Program-made: the position numbers and the translations under genes
Shown: piece after piece, positions 56,030-64,000 of the stretch
Layout of the letters: the number at the start of each line of letters is the position of its first letter
Numbering within the stretch: position 1 is the first letter of the stretch
Assembly: GCF_000717335.1 (NCBI RefSeq)
Contig: NZ_JNYZ01000019.1
Location: forward strand, 124,001 to 188,000
DNA from: Amycolatopsis jejuensis
Lineage (GTDB): Bacteria > Actinomycetota > Actinomycetes > Mycobacteriales > Pseudonocardiaceae
Reading direction: 5' to 3'
DNA: 64,000 bases
The notes under the pieces: generated by a model
Seen by the model: only the letters and a program-made list of their open reading frames with translations
Told to the model about the DNA's origin: nothing
Database searches by the model: none

Positions 56030-56878
56030 GTGGCACGGAAACGCATCGCGGCCGCCCTTGCGGCGGCTGCGGCACTCATCGGCTCCGCAGCGGCCTTCGC
56101 CGTCACCTCGTCCACCGCGCAGGCGGCGACGAGCGTGCCGGCGTTCGACCACATCGTGCTCGTGATGTTCGAGAACCACTCCTACTCCCAGATCAGCAGC
56201 TCGAGCGCGCCGTACTTCACCAGCCTCGCCGGGCAGGGCGCGAAGTTCACCCAGTCCTACGCCATCACGCACCCGAGCGAACCGAACTACCTCGCGATCT
56301 TCTCCGGCTCGACCCAGGGCGTGACCAACGACGCCTGCCCGCTGACCTTCAACGGCAACAACCTCGGCAACCAGCTGAAGACCGCGGGCAAAACCTTCAA
56401 GAGCTACTCGGAAAGCATGCCCTCGGACGGCTACACCGGTTGCACCAGCGGGAAATACGCCCGCAAGCACAACGCCGCCCCTGACTTCCCCAACGTGGCC
56501 GCGAGCAGCAACGTGATGTACTCCGAATTCCCCTCCTCCGCCAACTACGCAAGCCTGCCGACCGTCTCGTACGTCGCCCCGAACCTGTGCAACGACATGC
56601 ACGACTGTTCGGTCGGCACCGGGGACACCTGGCTGAAGAACAACATGGACGCCTACGCGCAGTGGGCCAAGACCCACAACAGCCTGCTCATCGTCACCTT
56701 CGACGAGGACAACGGCGGGTCGTCGAACCACATCTACACCGCGTTCGTGGGCGCGCACACCCAGGTCGGCTCGTTCTCGAGCCAGATCAACCACTACAAC
56801 GTGCTGAGCACGATCGAAAGCGCCACCGGGTTGTCCCACCTCAACCCGGCCACCGAGATCAGCACCGTCTGGAACTGA
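56030..56878 (+). CDS. Secreted phosphoesterase (acid phosphatase/phospholipase C family)
   Basis: A 282-residue exported enzyme. The signal peptide is ARKRIAAALAAAAALIGS... cut near AQA-ATS. Family motifs (PF04185) are VMFENHSYSQI with the metal Glu/Asn, THPSEPNYLAIFSG, and VTFDEDNGG. It is much shorter than phospholipase C (over 450 residues) and fits the AcpA-like short phosphatases. GTG 56030 follows GGAGG. It should release phosphate from organic esters outside the cell. Confidence 0.88.
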   Translation: MARKRIAAALAAAAALIGSAAAFAVTSSTAQAATSVPAFDHIVLVMFENHSYSQISSSSAPYFTSLAGQGAKFTQSYAITHPSEPNYLAIFSGSTQGVTNDACPLTFNGNNLGNQLKTAGKTFKSYSESMPSDGYTGCTSGKYARKHNAAPDFPNVAASSNVMYSEFPSSANYASLPTVSYVAPNLCNDMHDCSVGTGDTWLKNNMDAYAQWAKTHNSLLIVTFDEDNGGSSNHIYTAFVGAHTQVGSFSSQINHYNVLSTIESATGLSHLNPATEISTVWN

Positions 56879-56888
56879 CCCGCTCACC

Positions 56889-56916
56889 GGGACCCCTGGC
56901 CGCGGCCAGGGGTCCC
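56889..56916. terminator. Perfect palindrome terminator after the phosphoesterase gene
   Basis: Bases 56889-56902 and 56903-56916 are exact inverted 14-bp arms. The RNA would form a stem of about 12 bp with a 4-nt loop 10 nt after the stop codon. The ribosome site of the next gene begins 8 nt later, so a transcript must either end here or run through into the MFS operon. Confidence 0.7.
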
Positions 56917-56936
56917 ACCCCCCCGGAGGTGCCCAC

Positions 56937-58196
56937 GTGTATCTGTCCACAGTAGACAACCCACACCGCGACGCGCCGGAACCGCCCCGTAACCGCGCCC
57001 TGTTCCTGGTGAGCGGCAACGTGTTCGCCCTCGGCGCGGTCAGCCTGGTCACCGACATTTCCTCGGAGATGGTGACCGCCGTGCTGCCGGTGTACCTCGT
57101 GCTCGGGTTGCATCTCAGCCCGGCGCTGTACGGCGTGGTCGACGCCACCTACACCGGAGCGACGGCGCTGCTGCGGCTCGCCGGTGGGTACGTCGCGGAC
57201 CGGGTGCGCCGCCGCAAGCTCATTGCCGGGCTGGGCTATGGATTATCGGCCGTGGCGAAGCTCGGCCTGCTGGCCGCGGGCAACGCCGTCGGCGCGATCG
57301 GCGCGGTGATCGCCGTCGACCGCACCGGCAAGGGACTTCGCACGGCACCTCGCGACGCGCTCATCACCCTTTCCACGCCACCACACCTGTACGGTCGCGC
57401 GTTCGGCGTGCACCGGATGATGGACACGATCGGGGCTTTCGCCGGACCGCTGGTCGCGCTCGGGATCCTGGCCGTCACCGCGCAGGCGTACGACGCGGTC
57501 TTCGTCGCCAGCTTCTGTGTTGCCGCGTTCGCCGTGCTCCTGCTCGTCCTCTTCGTCCGCGACCGGCGCGGCGAACAACCACCGAAAGGCACGGTGTCCC
57601 CGAGAGCGCTGGGCGGCCTGATCCGGATGGCCCCGGTACGGCGGCTCGTGCTGGCCGCCTGCCTGGCCGGACTCGTGACGATCGGCGACGGTTTCGTGTA
57701 CCTGCTGCTGCAGCGCCGCGAAGAGCTTAGCGTCGGCTGGTTTCCGTTGCTCGCCGTCGGGACGAACCTGTCGTACCTGGTGCTGGCCGTGCCGCTGGGT
57801 ATGCTGGCGGACAAGATCGGCCGGCTGAAGGTGGTACTCGGCGGGTACGGCGCTCTCGTGGTGGTGTACCTGCTGCTTTTCGGCCCGCTGGACGGCTGGC
57901 TGCTGCTCGTCGTGGTGCTCGCGCTGTACGGCCTGTTCTACGCCGCCACCGACGGCGTCCTGATGGCGCTGGCCGGACCGGTACTGCCCAAAGCCTTGCG
58001 TACCACCGGAATCGCCTTGATCCAAACCGGACAGGCGTTGTCCTACCTGGTCTCCTCAGTCCTCTTCGGACTGGCCTGGACAGTCTGGGGGCCGGAGAGC
58101 GCGAGCCGGTTCGTCGCCGTGCTGGTCGCGGTGGCGGTGGTCGGAATGGCCCTGTTGTTACGCAGTATTCCGGCCACCAGCAAGGAAACCGCATGA
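56937..58196 (+). CDS. MFS transporter
   Basis: A 419-residue, 12-helix MFS protein. SLVTDISSEMVTAVLPVYLV at helix 1 and GGYVADRVRRRKLIAGLGYGLSAVAK mark a family often found in actinomycetes. VDRTGKGLRTAPRDALI is its typical central motif. GTG 56937 follows GGAGGTG. Its stop overlaps the next ATG (ATGA), so the propeller protein is co-translated. The substrate is unknown. Confidence 0.88.
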   Translation: MYLSTVDNPHRDAPEPPRNRALFLVSGNVFALGAVSLVTDISSEMVTAVLPVYLVLGLHLSPALYGVVDATYTGATALLRLAGGYVADRVRRRKLIAGLGYGLSAVAKLGLLAAGNAVGAIGAVIAVDRTGKGLRTAPRDALITLSTPPHLYGRAFGVHRMMDTIGAFAGPLVALGILAVTAQAYDAVFVASFCVAAFAVLLLVLFVRDRRGEQPPKGTVSPRALGGLIRMAPVRRLVLAACLAGLVTIGDGFVYLLLQRREELSVGWFPLLAVGTNLSYLVLAVPLGMLADKIGRLKVVLGGYGALVVVYLLLFGPLDGWLLLVVVLALYGLFYAATDGVLMALAGPVLPKALRTTGIALIQTGQALSYLVSSVLFGLAWTVWGPESASRFVAVLVAVAVVGMALLLRSIPATSKETA

Positions 58197-59167
58197 CCCG
58201 CCGGACGCTCTTCACCCTGCTCGGGGCCATGCTGCTGACCGCCGTGGCCGCCGGGTACGGCATCCTCGCCTCGACCCGCGACGCCCCCGCGGTCGCCGCC
58301 GCCGACGGCCTGAACCTCGACACCGGAATCCTCTTCGTGAGCACCGCCCCTGACAGCAAGGGCCGGTTGGCGTTGGTACCCAAGAACAATCCCGGCGGTC
58401 CCCGCGCCCTGTCCGCCCTGACCTGCCTCCGCGCCTACGCCGCCGGTGGCACCGGTGTGTGCCTGCGCCAAGACGGCGCCTTGGCGACCTTCCAGGCCGC
58501 CATCCTGGACCGCAAGCTGGCCGTCGAGCGCACCATTCCGCTGGTCGGGGTACCCAACCGAACCCGCATTTCCGCCGACGGCCGCCGAGTGGCCTGGACC
58601 GTTTTCGTCGCCGGTGACTCGTACAACAACGGCCGGTTCTCCACCCGCGCCGGACTGATCGATCTGAAACGCGAGGACACCGTCGATTCGCTGGAATTCC
58701 TTTCGGTGACCCTGGACGGCCATCCCTACACCGCCGCCGACCTCAATTTCTGGGGAATCACCTTCGCCGCCGACGAAAACACATTCTACTCCACGATGTC
58801 CACGGCAGGCCATCGTTATCTGGTGAAAGGCGACATCGCCGCGAAAAGCGTGCACACCATCGCGCAAAACGTGGAATGCCCGTCCCTTTCCCCGGACGGC
58901 ACGCGAATCGCCTTCAAATCGGCCATCGACGGCGATCCGGCGAAAGGCTGGCGCCTGTCCGTCTTGGACCTGGCCTCCGGCAGGCGAACGGAACTCGCCG
59001 AAACCCGCAGCGTCGACGACCAGCCCGCCTGGCTGACCGCCAACGCCATCGGCTACGCCGTCCCGAGAAACACCAGTGACGCCGACGTATGGACAGTCCC
59101 GGCTGACGGTACCGGTGCCCCGCACCTGCTGATCCCCCACGCCGAATCCCCCGCCGCAGTGGACTGA
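58193..59167 (+). CDS. Membrane-anchored TolB-like propeller protein
   Basis: A 324-residue protein with one N-terminal helix (FTLLGAMLLTAVAAGYGILA) and an extracytoplasmic domain with WD40/TolB-like repeats (RTRISADGRRVAWTVFV; ECPSLSPDGTRIAFKSAID; QPAWLTANAIGYAVP; DADVWTVPADGTGAPHLLI). It probably binds a partner or a ligand for the co-translated MFS protein. It ends directly against the convergent pabB stop with no gap. Confidence 0.8.
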   Translation: MTRRTLFTLLGAMLLTAVAAGYGILASTRDAPAVAAADGLNLDTGILFVSTAPDSKGRLALVPKNNPGGPRALSALTCLRAYAAGGTGVCLRQDGALATFQAAILDRKLAVERTIPLVGVPNRTRISADGRRVAWTVFVAGDSYNNGRFSTRAGLIDLKREDTVDSLEFLSVTLDGHPYTAADLNFWGITFAADENTFYSTMSTAGHRYLVKGDIAAKSVHTIAQNVECPSLSPDGTRIAFKSAIDGDPAKGWRLSVLDLASGRRTELAETRSVDDQPAWLTANAIGYAVPRNTSDADVWTVPADGTGAPHLLIPHAESPAAVD

Positions 59168-60328
59168 CTACCGGCTCCCGCGCACGCGCTGCCCGGCACG
59201 CAGAATGGCAGTCTTGGCCAGGATTTCGTCGTGCTCGGCATCGGGGTCGGAGCTCCAGGTAATGGCGCTGCCGGTGCCGTAGACAGCCGAGCCGTCGTGA
59301 GTGTCGATCACAGCCGTGCGGATCGCGACGGCAAACCGCATCGAGACCGGCTGCGACGGTGGTGCGACCCAGCCGATCGCGCCGCAGTAAACACCGCGTG
59401 GGGTGTCCTCGAGCTCGGTGATCAGTGCCATCGTGGAGACCTTCGGTGCACCGGTGACCGAGCCGCACGGAAACAACGCGGTGAACAGTGCGGTCAGCCC
59501 GGTGCCAGGGCGCAGCGTCGCGGTGACGTCAGAAGTGAGCTGGAGAACGGTGCCGAAGCGCTCGACCGTCAGCAGCGACGGCACCCGGACGGTCCCGGCG
59601 ATCGCGAGGCGGGCAATGTCGTTGCGGATCAGATCGACGATCATGATGTTCTCGGCACGTTCCTTGGCATCGGAACGCAACGCGTGTGCACGAACCCGGT
59701 CCTCGGCGGCGTCAGCGCCCCGCCTGCTGGTGCCCTTCATCGGCCGGAGCAGCACCCGGTCCGCCCGGCGTTCGAAGAACAGTTCGGGGCTGGCACTGGC
59801 GATGACGTACCGGCCCAGCTCCAGGTACGCGTTACCGGCGCCGTGCTGAGCCAGGGCGAGATCACGGTAGAACGCGAACAAGTCCCCCTCGACCCGGCCG
59901 CGCATGCGCACCGTCAGGTTCGTCTGGTACGTGTCCCCCGCCGCGATGCGGGCCCGCACCGCCTGCACCCGGGACCGGTAGCCGCTCCGGTCCCATCCGG
60001 GTCGCCACCGGCTGCGGTACGTCCCGCACACCGCGGTTTCGAGCGGCGCGCCGGTCGACGGAGCCCCGGTAAGGGCAAACCAGGCCAAGGGCAAGCCAGC
60101 GGCGTGATGCGTAGCGAGGCTTCGGTCCAGCCCGGCGGCGGCCTCGTAGGCGACATAGCCGTAGGCCCACGATCCTCGCGCGGTGGCTTCCTCGACCGCG
60201 GCCAGGACCGGAAGGACGTCGGCGGCACGATCCGCGCGAAGGATCCGCGCCGGGACCGGGAAACACAGGGACGTTCTGGCCTGAAGGTCGTCGAATCGGG
60301 CACCGCCCCAGCGCCCGGCTCCCCTCAT
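59168..60328 (-). CDS. pabB: Aminodeoxychorismate synthase component I
   Basis: A 386-residue chorismate-binding enzyme. Landmarks are TYQTNLTVRM, PMKGTSRRG, IVDLIRNDIARLA and FPCGSVTGAPK. These fit PabB (4-amino-4-deoxychorismate synthase) rather than anthranilate synthase, although salicylate/isochorismate enzymes are related. There is no fused lyase or glutaminase domain. ATG 60328 overlaps the LysR stop (ATGA). It supplies the p-aminobenzoate part of folate, which fits the folate enzymes upstream in the operon. Confidence 0.85.
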   Translation of the reverse strand: MRGAGRWGGARFDDLQARTSLCFPVPARILRADRAADVLPVLAAVEEATARGSWAYGYVAYEAAAGLDRSLATHHAAGLPLAWFALTGAPSTGAPLETAVCGTYRSRWRPGWDRSGYRSRVQAVRARIAAGDTYQTNLTVRMRGRVEGDLFAFYRDLALAQHGAGNAYLELGRYVIASASPELFFERRADRVLLRPMKGTSRRGADAAEDRVRAHALRSDAKERAENIMIVDLIRNDIARLAIAGTVRVPSLLTVERFGTVLQLTSDVTATLRPGTGLTALFTALFPCGSVTGAPKVSTMALITELEDTPRGVYCGAIGWVAPPSQPVSMRFAVAIRTAVIDTHDGSAVYGTGSAITWSSDPDAEHDEILAKTAILRAGQRVRGSR

Positions 60329-61230
60329 CCGCGATCGGCCAGGGCGGCGGCGCACGCGTCGGCCAGCGCCTGCGCCCGGCCGGTCGGGCGGACCTTGGTC
60401 AACCGCGTCAGGACGATCGGCAGCGAGGACAGCTCGTCCAGCAACGGGACGGCGACGACCGATCGTCCGCCATAGGTGGTGTCCACCGAAGGCCGCTGGT
60501 TGAGCACGGCATAGCCGAGCCCCTCGGCGACCATGCCCCGCACCGTCTCGTAGCTGGAGCTGCGGAAGCACACCTTCGGCTCGACGCCAGCGGAATGCAG
60601 CAGCCCTTCGAAGTATTCCGCGCTGCGGGGAATGTCCAGGATGATCATCGGCTCGTCCTCGAGCTCGGCCAGGTGGATGCCCGGCGACGTCGACAGCGGA
60701 TGGCCGGCCGGCACGATGACATACGGCGGCGCGGCAGCGATCCGCCGGCGCTTCAGGTCCTCGCCGAGCCCGAGGTCGTACATCAGGGCCACCTCGATCT
60801 TGCCTTCCTTCAGCTCCGCCAGAAGCTCGTCGGTGTCGAGCTCACGGGCCTGGATGTGCAGCTGCGGGTAACGATCGGCGCAGCTGCGCAGGATCTGCGG
60901 CATCAGGAACGGCGCGAGCGTGACGAAGCAACCGAACCTGATGTCGCCGCTGACCGCATCCGCGATTCCGCGGGCCACCTCACCGAGTTCGGTGGCGTGC
61001 GCGAGCAAATCCTGCGCCGCCACGCACAGCCGCTCCCCGGCATCGGTGAGGCACAACCCGCGAGCGTGCCGGCGAATGAAGAGCTGGACGCCGAGCGCAC
61101 GTTCGAGCGTGGCCACCGCTGACGACACCGCGGACTGGGCGATCCTCAGTTCGGCGGCAGCAGCGGTCATACTGCCGCTGGACGCCGCGACGACGAAATA
61201 GCGAAGCTGCGCCAAGGTGAAATCGGCCAT
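60325..61230 (-). CDS. LysR-family regulator inside a folate-linked operon
   Basis: A 301-residue LysR protein with HTH MTAAAAELRIAQSAVSSAVATLERALG near 20-46 and an effector domain with LMYDLGLGEDL. Unlike most LysR genes it is not divergent from its target: it lies 12 bp after the permease gene and overlaps pabB. It probably controls its own operon. Confidence 0.88.
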   Translation of the reverse strand: MADFTLAQLRYFVVAASSGSMTAAAAELRIAQSAVSSAVATLERALGVQLFIRRHARGLCLTDAGERLCVAAQDLLAHATELGEVARGIADAVSGDIRFGCFVTLAPFLMPQILRSCADRYPQLHIQARELDTDELLAELKEGKIEVALMYDLGLGEDLKRRRIAAAPPYVIVPAGHPLSTSPGIHLAELEDEPMIILDIPRSAEYFEGLLHSAGVEPKVCFRSSSYETVRGMVAEGLGYAVLNQRPSVDTTYGGRSVVAVPLLDELSSLPIVLTRLTKVRPTGRAQALADACAAALADRG

Positions 61231-61242
61231 TCCGAGCCACCC

Positions 61243-62682
61243 TCACCGCCGGCGCCCGCCGGAACGCGGTGCCTCGGCGGTTTCCGCGAGAACCGCGCTG
61301 CCCGCGACCGACGTCTCGGCGACGCGTCCGTACCTGCGCATGAGCACCAGGTATAGCGGCGAGGTGATCACGAGACCGACAATCCACGAGAGGTCGATCC
61401 CGCCGAGAGCCGCGGCGGCCGGGCCGGTGTACAGGGTGGTGCTGAGGAACGGGATCTGCACGCCGATCCCGGCGACGTAGGAGACGATCGCCGGGCGGTT
61501 GAACCGGCCGTACCGGCCACCGTCCCGCTGGAACATCGCGGCGATGTCGTATTCGCCGTGCCTGATCACGTAGTAGTCGATCAAGTTGATCGCGGTCCAC
61601 GGGGTCAGCACGCAGAGGAGGATGAGCAGGAAATTGGTGTAGAAGGTGAGGAAATCTCCCTGGCCGGCGATCGCCATCACCGCGGCTGCCGCGAAGACCA
61701 CCACTGCGGCGACCGTTCTGGCCGACGCGCGCGGCGTCCACTTCTCGAAGAGCGTCTGACCGATGGTGATGATGGAAAGCGACCCGCAGTACACATACAT
61801 CGCCGACTGCGAAACCAGTGCGACGCTCAGGACGACGATGACGATGCCGCTGACCCCTCGCGTGAGCGTGGCCAGGCCGGTGACCGTATCGGTTGCGGTG
61901 AGCGCCGACCCGATCAAGGCGCCGAGTGCCATCGGCAGGATCGCGCCCAGAACCGCGCCCCAGTAGGTCGCCCAGAAGGCCGAGCGGACTCCGGTGTCTT
62001 TGGGCAGGTAGCGCGTGTAGTCGGAGACGAACGGGGCACAGGCGATCATCCACAGGCTGCCCAGCGAGAGGGCACCCATGACGCCGACGACGGTGACGGT
62101 GCCCCCGGTCCACGTCGTACCGGACACGCCGTTCACGCCGAGCGCCCAGACGAAGGCGAGCACGAGCGCCAGTCCGGCGACCACGCTCATCAGCCCGGCG
62201 AGCCGGTGGATCAGGGTGTACCCGACGATGGCCGCCAGTGTGGAGACCGCGCCGATGAAGAGAATCGCCGGGGTGGTGCCGATCGACGTCAGCGCCGCGA
62301 TCGACTGCCCGCCGAGGACCAGGTTCGAAGCGAAGAACCCGACATACATGAAGACGACGAGCACGATCACCAGCAGGCTGCCATAGGACCCGAACTGGGC
62401 CCGGGTCTGCAGCATCTGGGGAACGCCGGTCTGCGGCCCCTGTGCCGCGTGCAACGCCATCACGATGCCGCCCACGAGGCAACCGGCGAACAAGGCCAGC
62501 ACCGCGACCCACCACGGCAGCCCGTACAACGAGGTGGACACGAACCCGGTGGCGGCTGCCGCAAGCGTCAGCCCGGTGCCGAACCAGATCGTGAACATCT
62601 GGCGTGCCTTGCCGTGCCGTTCGCCGAGCGGAATGTGCTCGACGGTCCGCGTTTCGATGGCCGGGCCCGATTCCGTCTTCAC
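61243..62682 (-). CDS. NCS1-family permease
   Basis: A 479-residue, 12-helix NCS1 (cytosine/purine) permease. TIWFGTGLTLAAAATGFVSTSLYG is the helix 1 signature; FVSDYTRYLPK and TPWTAINLIDYYVIRHGEYD are typical. GTG 62682 overlaps the MetF-like stop by GTGA. Its substrate is probably an N-methylated or heterocyclic compound used by the neighbouring GcvT-like enzyme; this is inferred. Confidence 0.88.
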   Translation of the reverse strand: MKTESGPAIETRTVEHIPLGERHGKARQMFTIWFGTGLTLAAAATGFVSTSLYGLPWWVAVLALFAGCLVGGIVMALHAAQGPQTGVPQMLQTRAQFGSYGSLLVIVLVVFMYVGFFASNLVLGGQSIAALTSIGTTPAILFIGAVSTLAAIVGYTLIHRLAGLMSVVAGLALVLAFVWALGVNGVSGTTWTGGTVTVVGVMGALSLGSLWMIACAPFVSDYTRYLPKDTGVRSAFWATYWGAVLGAILPMALGALIGSALTATDTVTGLATLTRGVSGIVIVVLSVALVSQSAMYVYCGSLSIITIGQTLFEKWTPRASARTVAAVVVFAAAAVMAIAGQGDFLTFYTNFLLILLCVLTPWTAINLIDYYVIRHGEYDIAAMFQRDGGRYGRFNRPAIVSYVAGIGVQIPFLSTTLYTGPAAAALGGIDLSWIVGLVITSPLYLVLMRRYGRVAETSVAGSAVLAETAEAPRSGGRRR

Positions 62683-63563
62683 TGTGCTGCTCCCTGGTCG
62701 GTGTCTCCGTCGAGATAGCGGTGAAACCACTCCACGGTCGGCGCGACATTGTTGAAAGAGAAGACATGCAGGCCCTCGATGCCGGCCCGGCGGTCGGCGC
62801 CGAGCACCTCGTCCACGATCCCGGCCGGTTCGAACGTGGCCGACTTCAGCAGTTTCTTCACCGAGGACCGGTTGCTCTTGAGGAACCGCAGCGAGCTGCC
62901 GACGCCCAGCCTGCTCGAAATCGCCATCAGCTTCAATCGATCGACGTGCCCTGGTACGCCGAGGCGCAGCGGGAGGGTGAGCCCCCGGTCGCGCTCGCGC
63001 AGCGCCCACTCCACGATCGCCGCCCCGGAGAAGCACATCTGCGTCGAGACATATCCGTGCAGCCCACGGGATTCCACGAAGTCCTGCTTCGCGTGGAGCG
63101 CGGCTGCGACCTGCTCCCCGGAAATCGCCGAATGGCCCTCCGGATATCCGGCGAAACCGAAACACCGGACGACGTCGCTCACCTCTGCATAACCGGTCGC
63201 GAGGTCGAGCGCCGCCGCATAAGGACCGGCTTCCTTGGCGTCGCCGCCGATGCAGAAGACCTCCTCGATGCCCATGGCGTCACAGCGGCGCACGATGTCC
63301 GCCAGCTGCGCGCGGCTGCCGATCTGCCGCGCCGCGAGGTGCGGGATCGCGTCGTGCCCGAGCTTGCGCAGCGCGGCGGTGACGTCGATGGTCGCGTCGA
63401 TGCCGTGGGCGGGCGAGCACGTCACCGACAACCGGCTTCCGGCGGGGATCTCGGGGAAACGGCGACGAAGCGATGGCAGCGGGATCAGTTCCATCCGGGA
63501 CCGTTCGCGCAGGTGCCGGACCGAAGCAGCGGCCGGTCGTACCCGATCGGGATCGATGCTCAT
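62679..63563 (-). CDS. Methylenetetrahydrofolate reductase-like (MetF-family) enzyme
   Basis: A 294-residue TIM-barrel flavoprotein like MetF (LSVTCSPAHGIDATIDVTAALRKLGHDAIPHLAAR; EVFCIGGDAKEAGPY; QMCFSGAAIVEWAL; GLHVFSFNNVAPTVEWF). Family members interconvert 5,10-methylene- and 5-methyl-tetrahydrofolate. Beside a GcvT-like methyltransferase it probably reoxidises methyl-THF made by demethylation. The start ATG 63563 has GGAGG upstream. Confidence 0.85.
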   Translation of the reverse strand: MSIDPDRVRPAAASVRHLRERSRMELIPLPSLRRRFPEIPAGSRLSVTCSPAHGIDATIDVTAALRKLGHDAIPHLAARQIGSRAQLADIVRRCDAMGIEEVFCIGGDAKEAGPYAAALDLATGYAEVSDVVRCFGFAGYPEGHSAISGEQVAAALHAKQDFVESRGLHGYVSTQMCFSGAAIVEWALRERDRGLTLPLRLGVPGHVDRLKLMAISSRLGVGSSLRFLKSNRSSVKKLLKSATFEPAGIVDEVLGADRRAGIEGLHVFSFNNVAPTVEWFHRYLDGDTDQGAAQ

Positions 63564-63589
63564 GATGCTCCTCCTTCCGCTCGGACCGG

Positions 63590-64000
63590 TCAGACGAAGG
63601 GGATGGCGTGGATGCTCGCCTTGTGCTCGCCGGCCGGGCTCCTGACCGTGAGCTCGGCGTCGTCGGCCACGGCCGAATCGACCAGGGCGACGGCGATGTT
63701 GCGGTCGAGGGCGTAGGACCACACCGCCCACCGGACGACCCCGACCTCCTTCCCGGTCGCGGAATCCTCGACCGGCCAGAACCATTCGAACAGCGGCCAC
63801 TCGGCGGTGTCGGAGACCAGCCCGACCGTCTTGCGCTTCGGACCGCTTTCCCGCACCTTCCGCAGTGCGTCGCGGCCGATGAAGTCGTTCTTGTCCAGGT
63901 CGACGAGGCCGCCGAGACCGGCTTCGAAGAGGTCCATCCCGGAGTTGGTGGCGTACTGGGTGTCGAGGATTCCCTGCTCGACCGCGCGGTTGAGGTTCGG
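63590..64000 (-). CDS. GcvT-like THF-dependent methyltransferase/demethylase, C-terminal part
   Basis: The visible 136 residues (gene continues past 64000) are the C-terminal part of an aminomethyltransferase-fold protein: QYATNSGMDLFEAGLGGLVDLDKNDFIGRDAL, then KRKTVGLVSD and GVVRWAVWSYALDRNIAVALV. The family includes glycine cleavage T protein, DMSP demethylase DmdA and vanillate/syringate O-demethylases (LigM/DesA). Without the N-terminus the substrate is open. It is the first visible gene of the operon with MetF, NCS1, LysR and PabB. Confidence 0.82.
   Translation of the reverse strand, partial: PNLNRAVEQGILDTQYATNSGMDLFEAGLGGLVDLDKNDFIGRDALRKVRESGPKRKTVGLVSDTAEWPLFEWFWPVEDSATGKEVGVVRWAVWSYALDRNIAVALVDSAVADDAELTVRSPAGEHKASIHAIPFV

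Noticed and set aside
57243..58025. Gln/His-rich minus-strand frame opposite the MFS gene
   Set aside because: Such composition is the usual complement of hydrophobic membrane codons. The plus strand has the MFS motifs.
1..64000. CRISPR arrays, tRNA or rRNA genes, insertion sequences, phage or toxin-antitoxin genes
   Set aside because: No regular repeat-spacer pattern, cloverleaf with CCA-type end, transposase motif or terminal inverted repeats were recognised on reading. This is a by-eye negative; tRNAscan and ISfinder searches would settle it.

Overview
This 64 kb window is high-GC DNA from a filamentous-type actinomycete. WhiB and ECF sigma factors, GTG starts with strong GGAGG sites, many ATGA/GTGA gene overlaps and the protein sequences all fit Pseudonocardiaceae, most likely an Amycolatopsis-like genome. 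Genus and species cannot be proven from the sequence alone. No rRNA, tRNA, CRISPR array, insertion sequence or phage gene was seen. The window is a chromosomal catabolic region, cut inside a gene at both ends.

0-12 kb: the end of a DHA2-type MFS exporter, a WhiB protein with a strong terminator, and an unusual in-frame fusion of two ECF sigma factors. Then come a LysR/SBF-transporter pair and a metal- or siderophore-type ABC importer (lipoprotein, permease, ATPase) with a YncE-like propeller. An ECF sigma/anti-sigma pair faces a catalase-like peroxidase/cytochrome b561 operon, and both directions carry the same promoter-like motif (TCAAC-N17-CGTA).

12-21 kb: a GntR-led minus-strand operon with FAH-family hydrolase, BKACE, extradiol-type dioxygenase, amidohydrolase, aldo/keto reductase, VOC protein and MFS transporter. 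It looks like a ring-cleavage pathway of unknown substrate. A polysaccharide deacetylase and another VOC protein face it.

21-37 kb: a compact 12-gene minus-strand run. It starts with a C-C hydrolase, an extradiol dioxygenase, an AMP-dependent ligase and a 2-keto acid decarboxylase. An NCS1 permease, HyuA-type hydantoinase, DUF917 protein, aminotransferase, aldehyde dehydrogenase, molybdopterin oxidoreductase, M20 peptidase and Thr-dehydratase-like enzyme follow. The set can be read as uptake of a hydantoin or amide of an aromatic amino acid and its conversion through amino acid, keto acid and aldehyde to an arylacetate.

37-47 kb: an almost complete iac (indole-3-acetic acid catabolism) locus. 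It has iacA-B-C-D-E-F-H on the minus strand, a divergent flavin reductase (iacG), a SnoaL-like protein, and its own PAS histidine kinase with a FixJ-type regulator. Known iac pathways end at catechol; here the neighbouring operon offers extradiol (meta) cleavage. The two blocks together suggest a route from an aromatic amino acid derivative through indoleacetate to ring cleavage.

47-64 kb: a PadR/MFS pair, a lysine/pipecolate oxidation pair (FAD oxidase plus piperideine-6-carboxylate dehydrogenase) with a divergent LysR, small membrane proteins, a TIGR01777 epimerase followed by a decayed copy of its own 3' end, a secreted phosphoesterase, an MFS/propeller operon, and a minus-strand operon joining a GcvT-like methyltransferase, MetF-like reductase, NCS1 permease, LysR and PabB, which looks like folate-linked demethylation.
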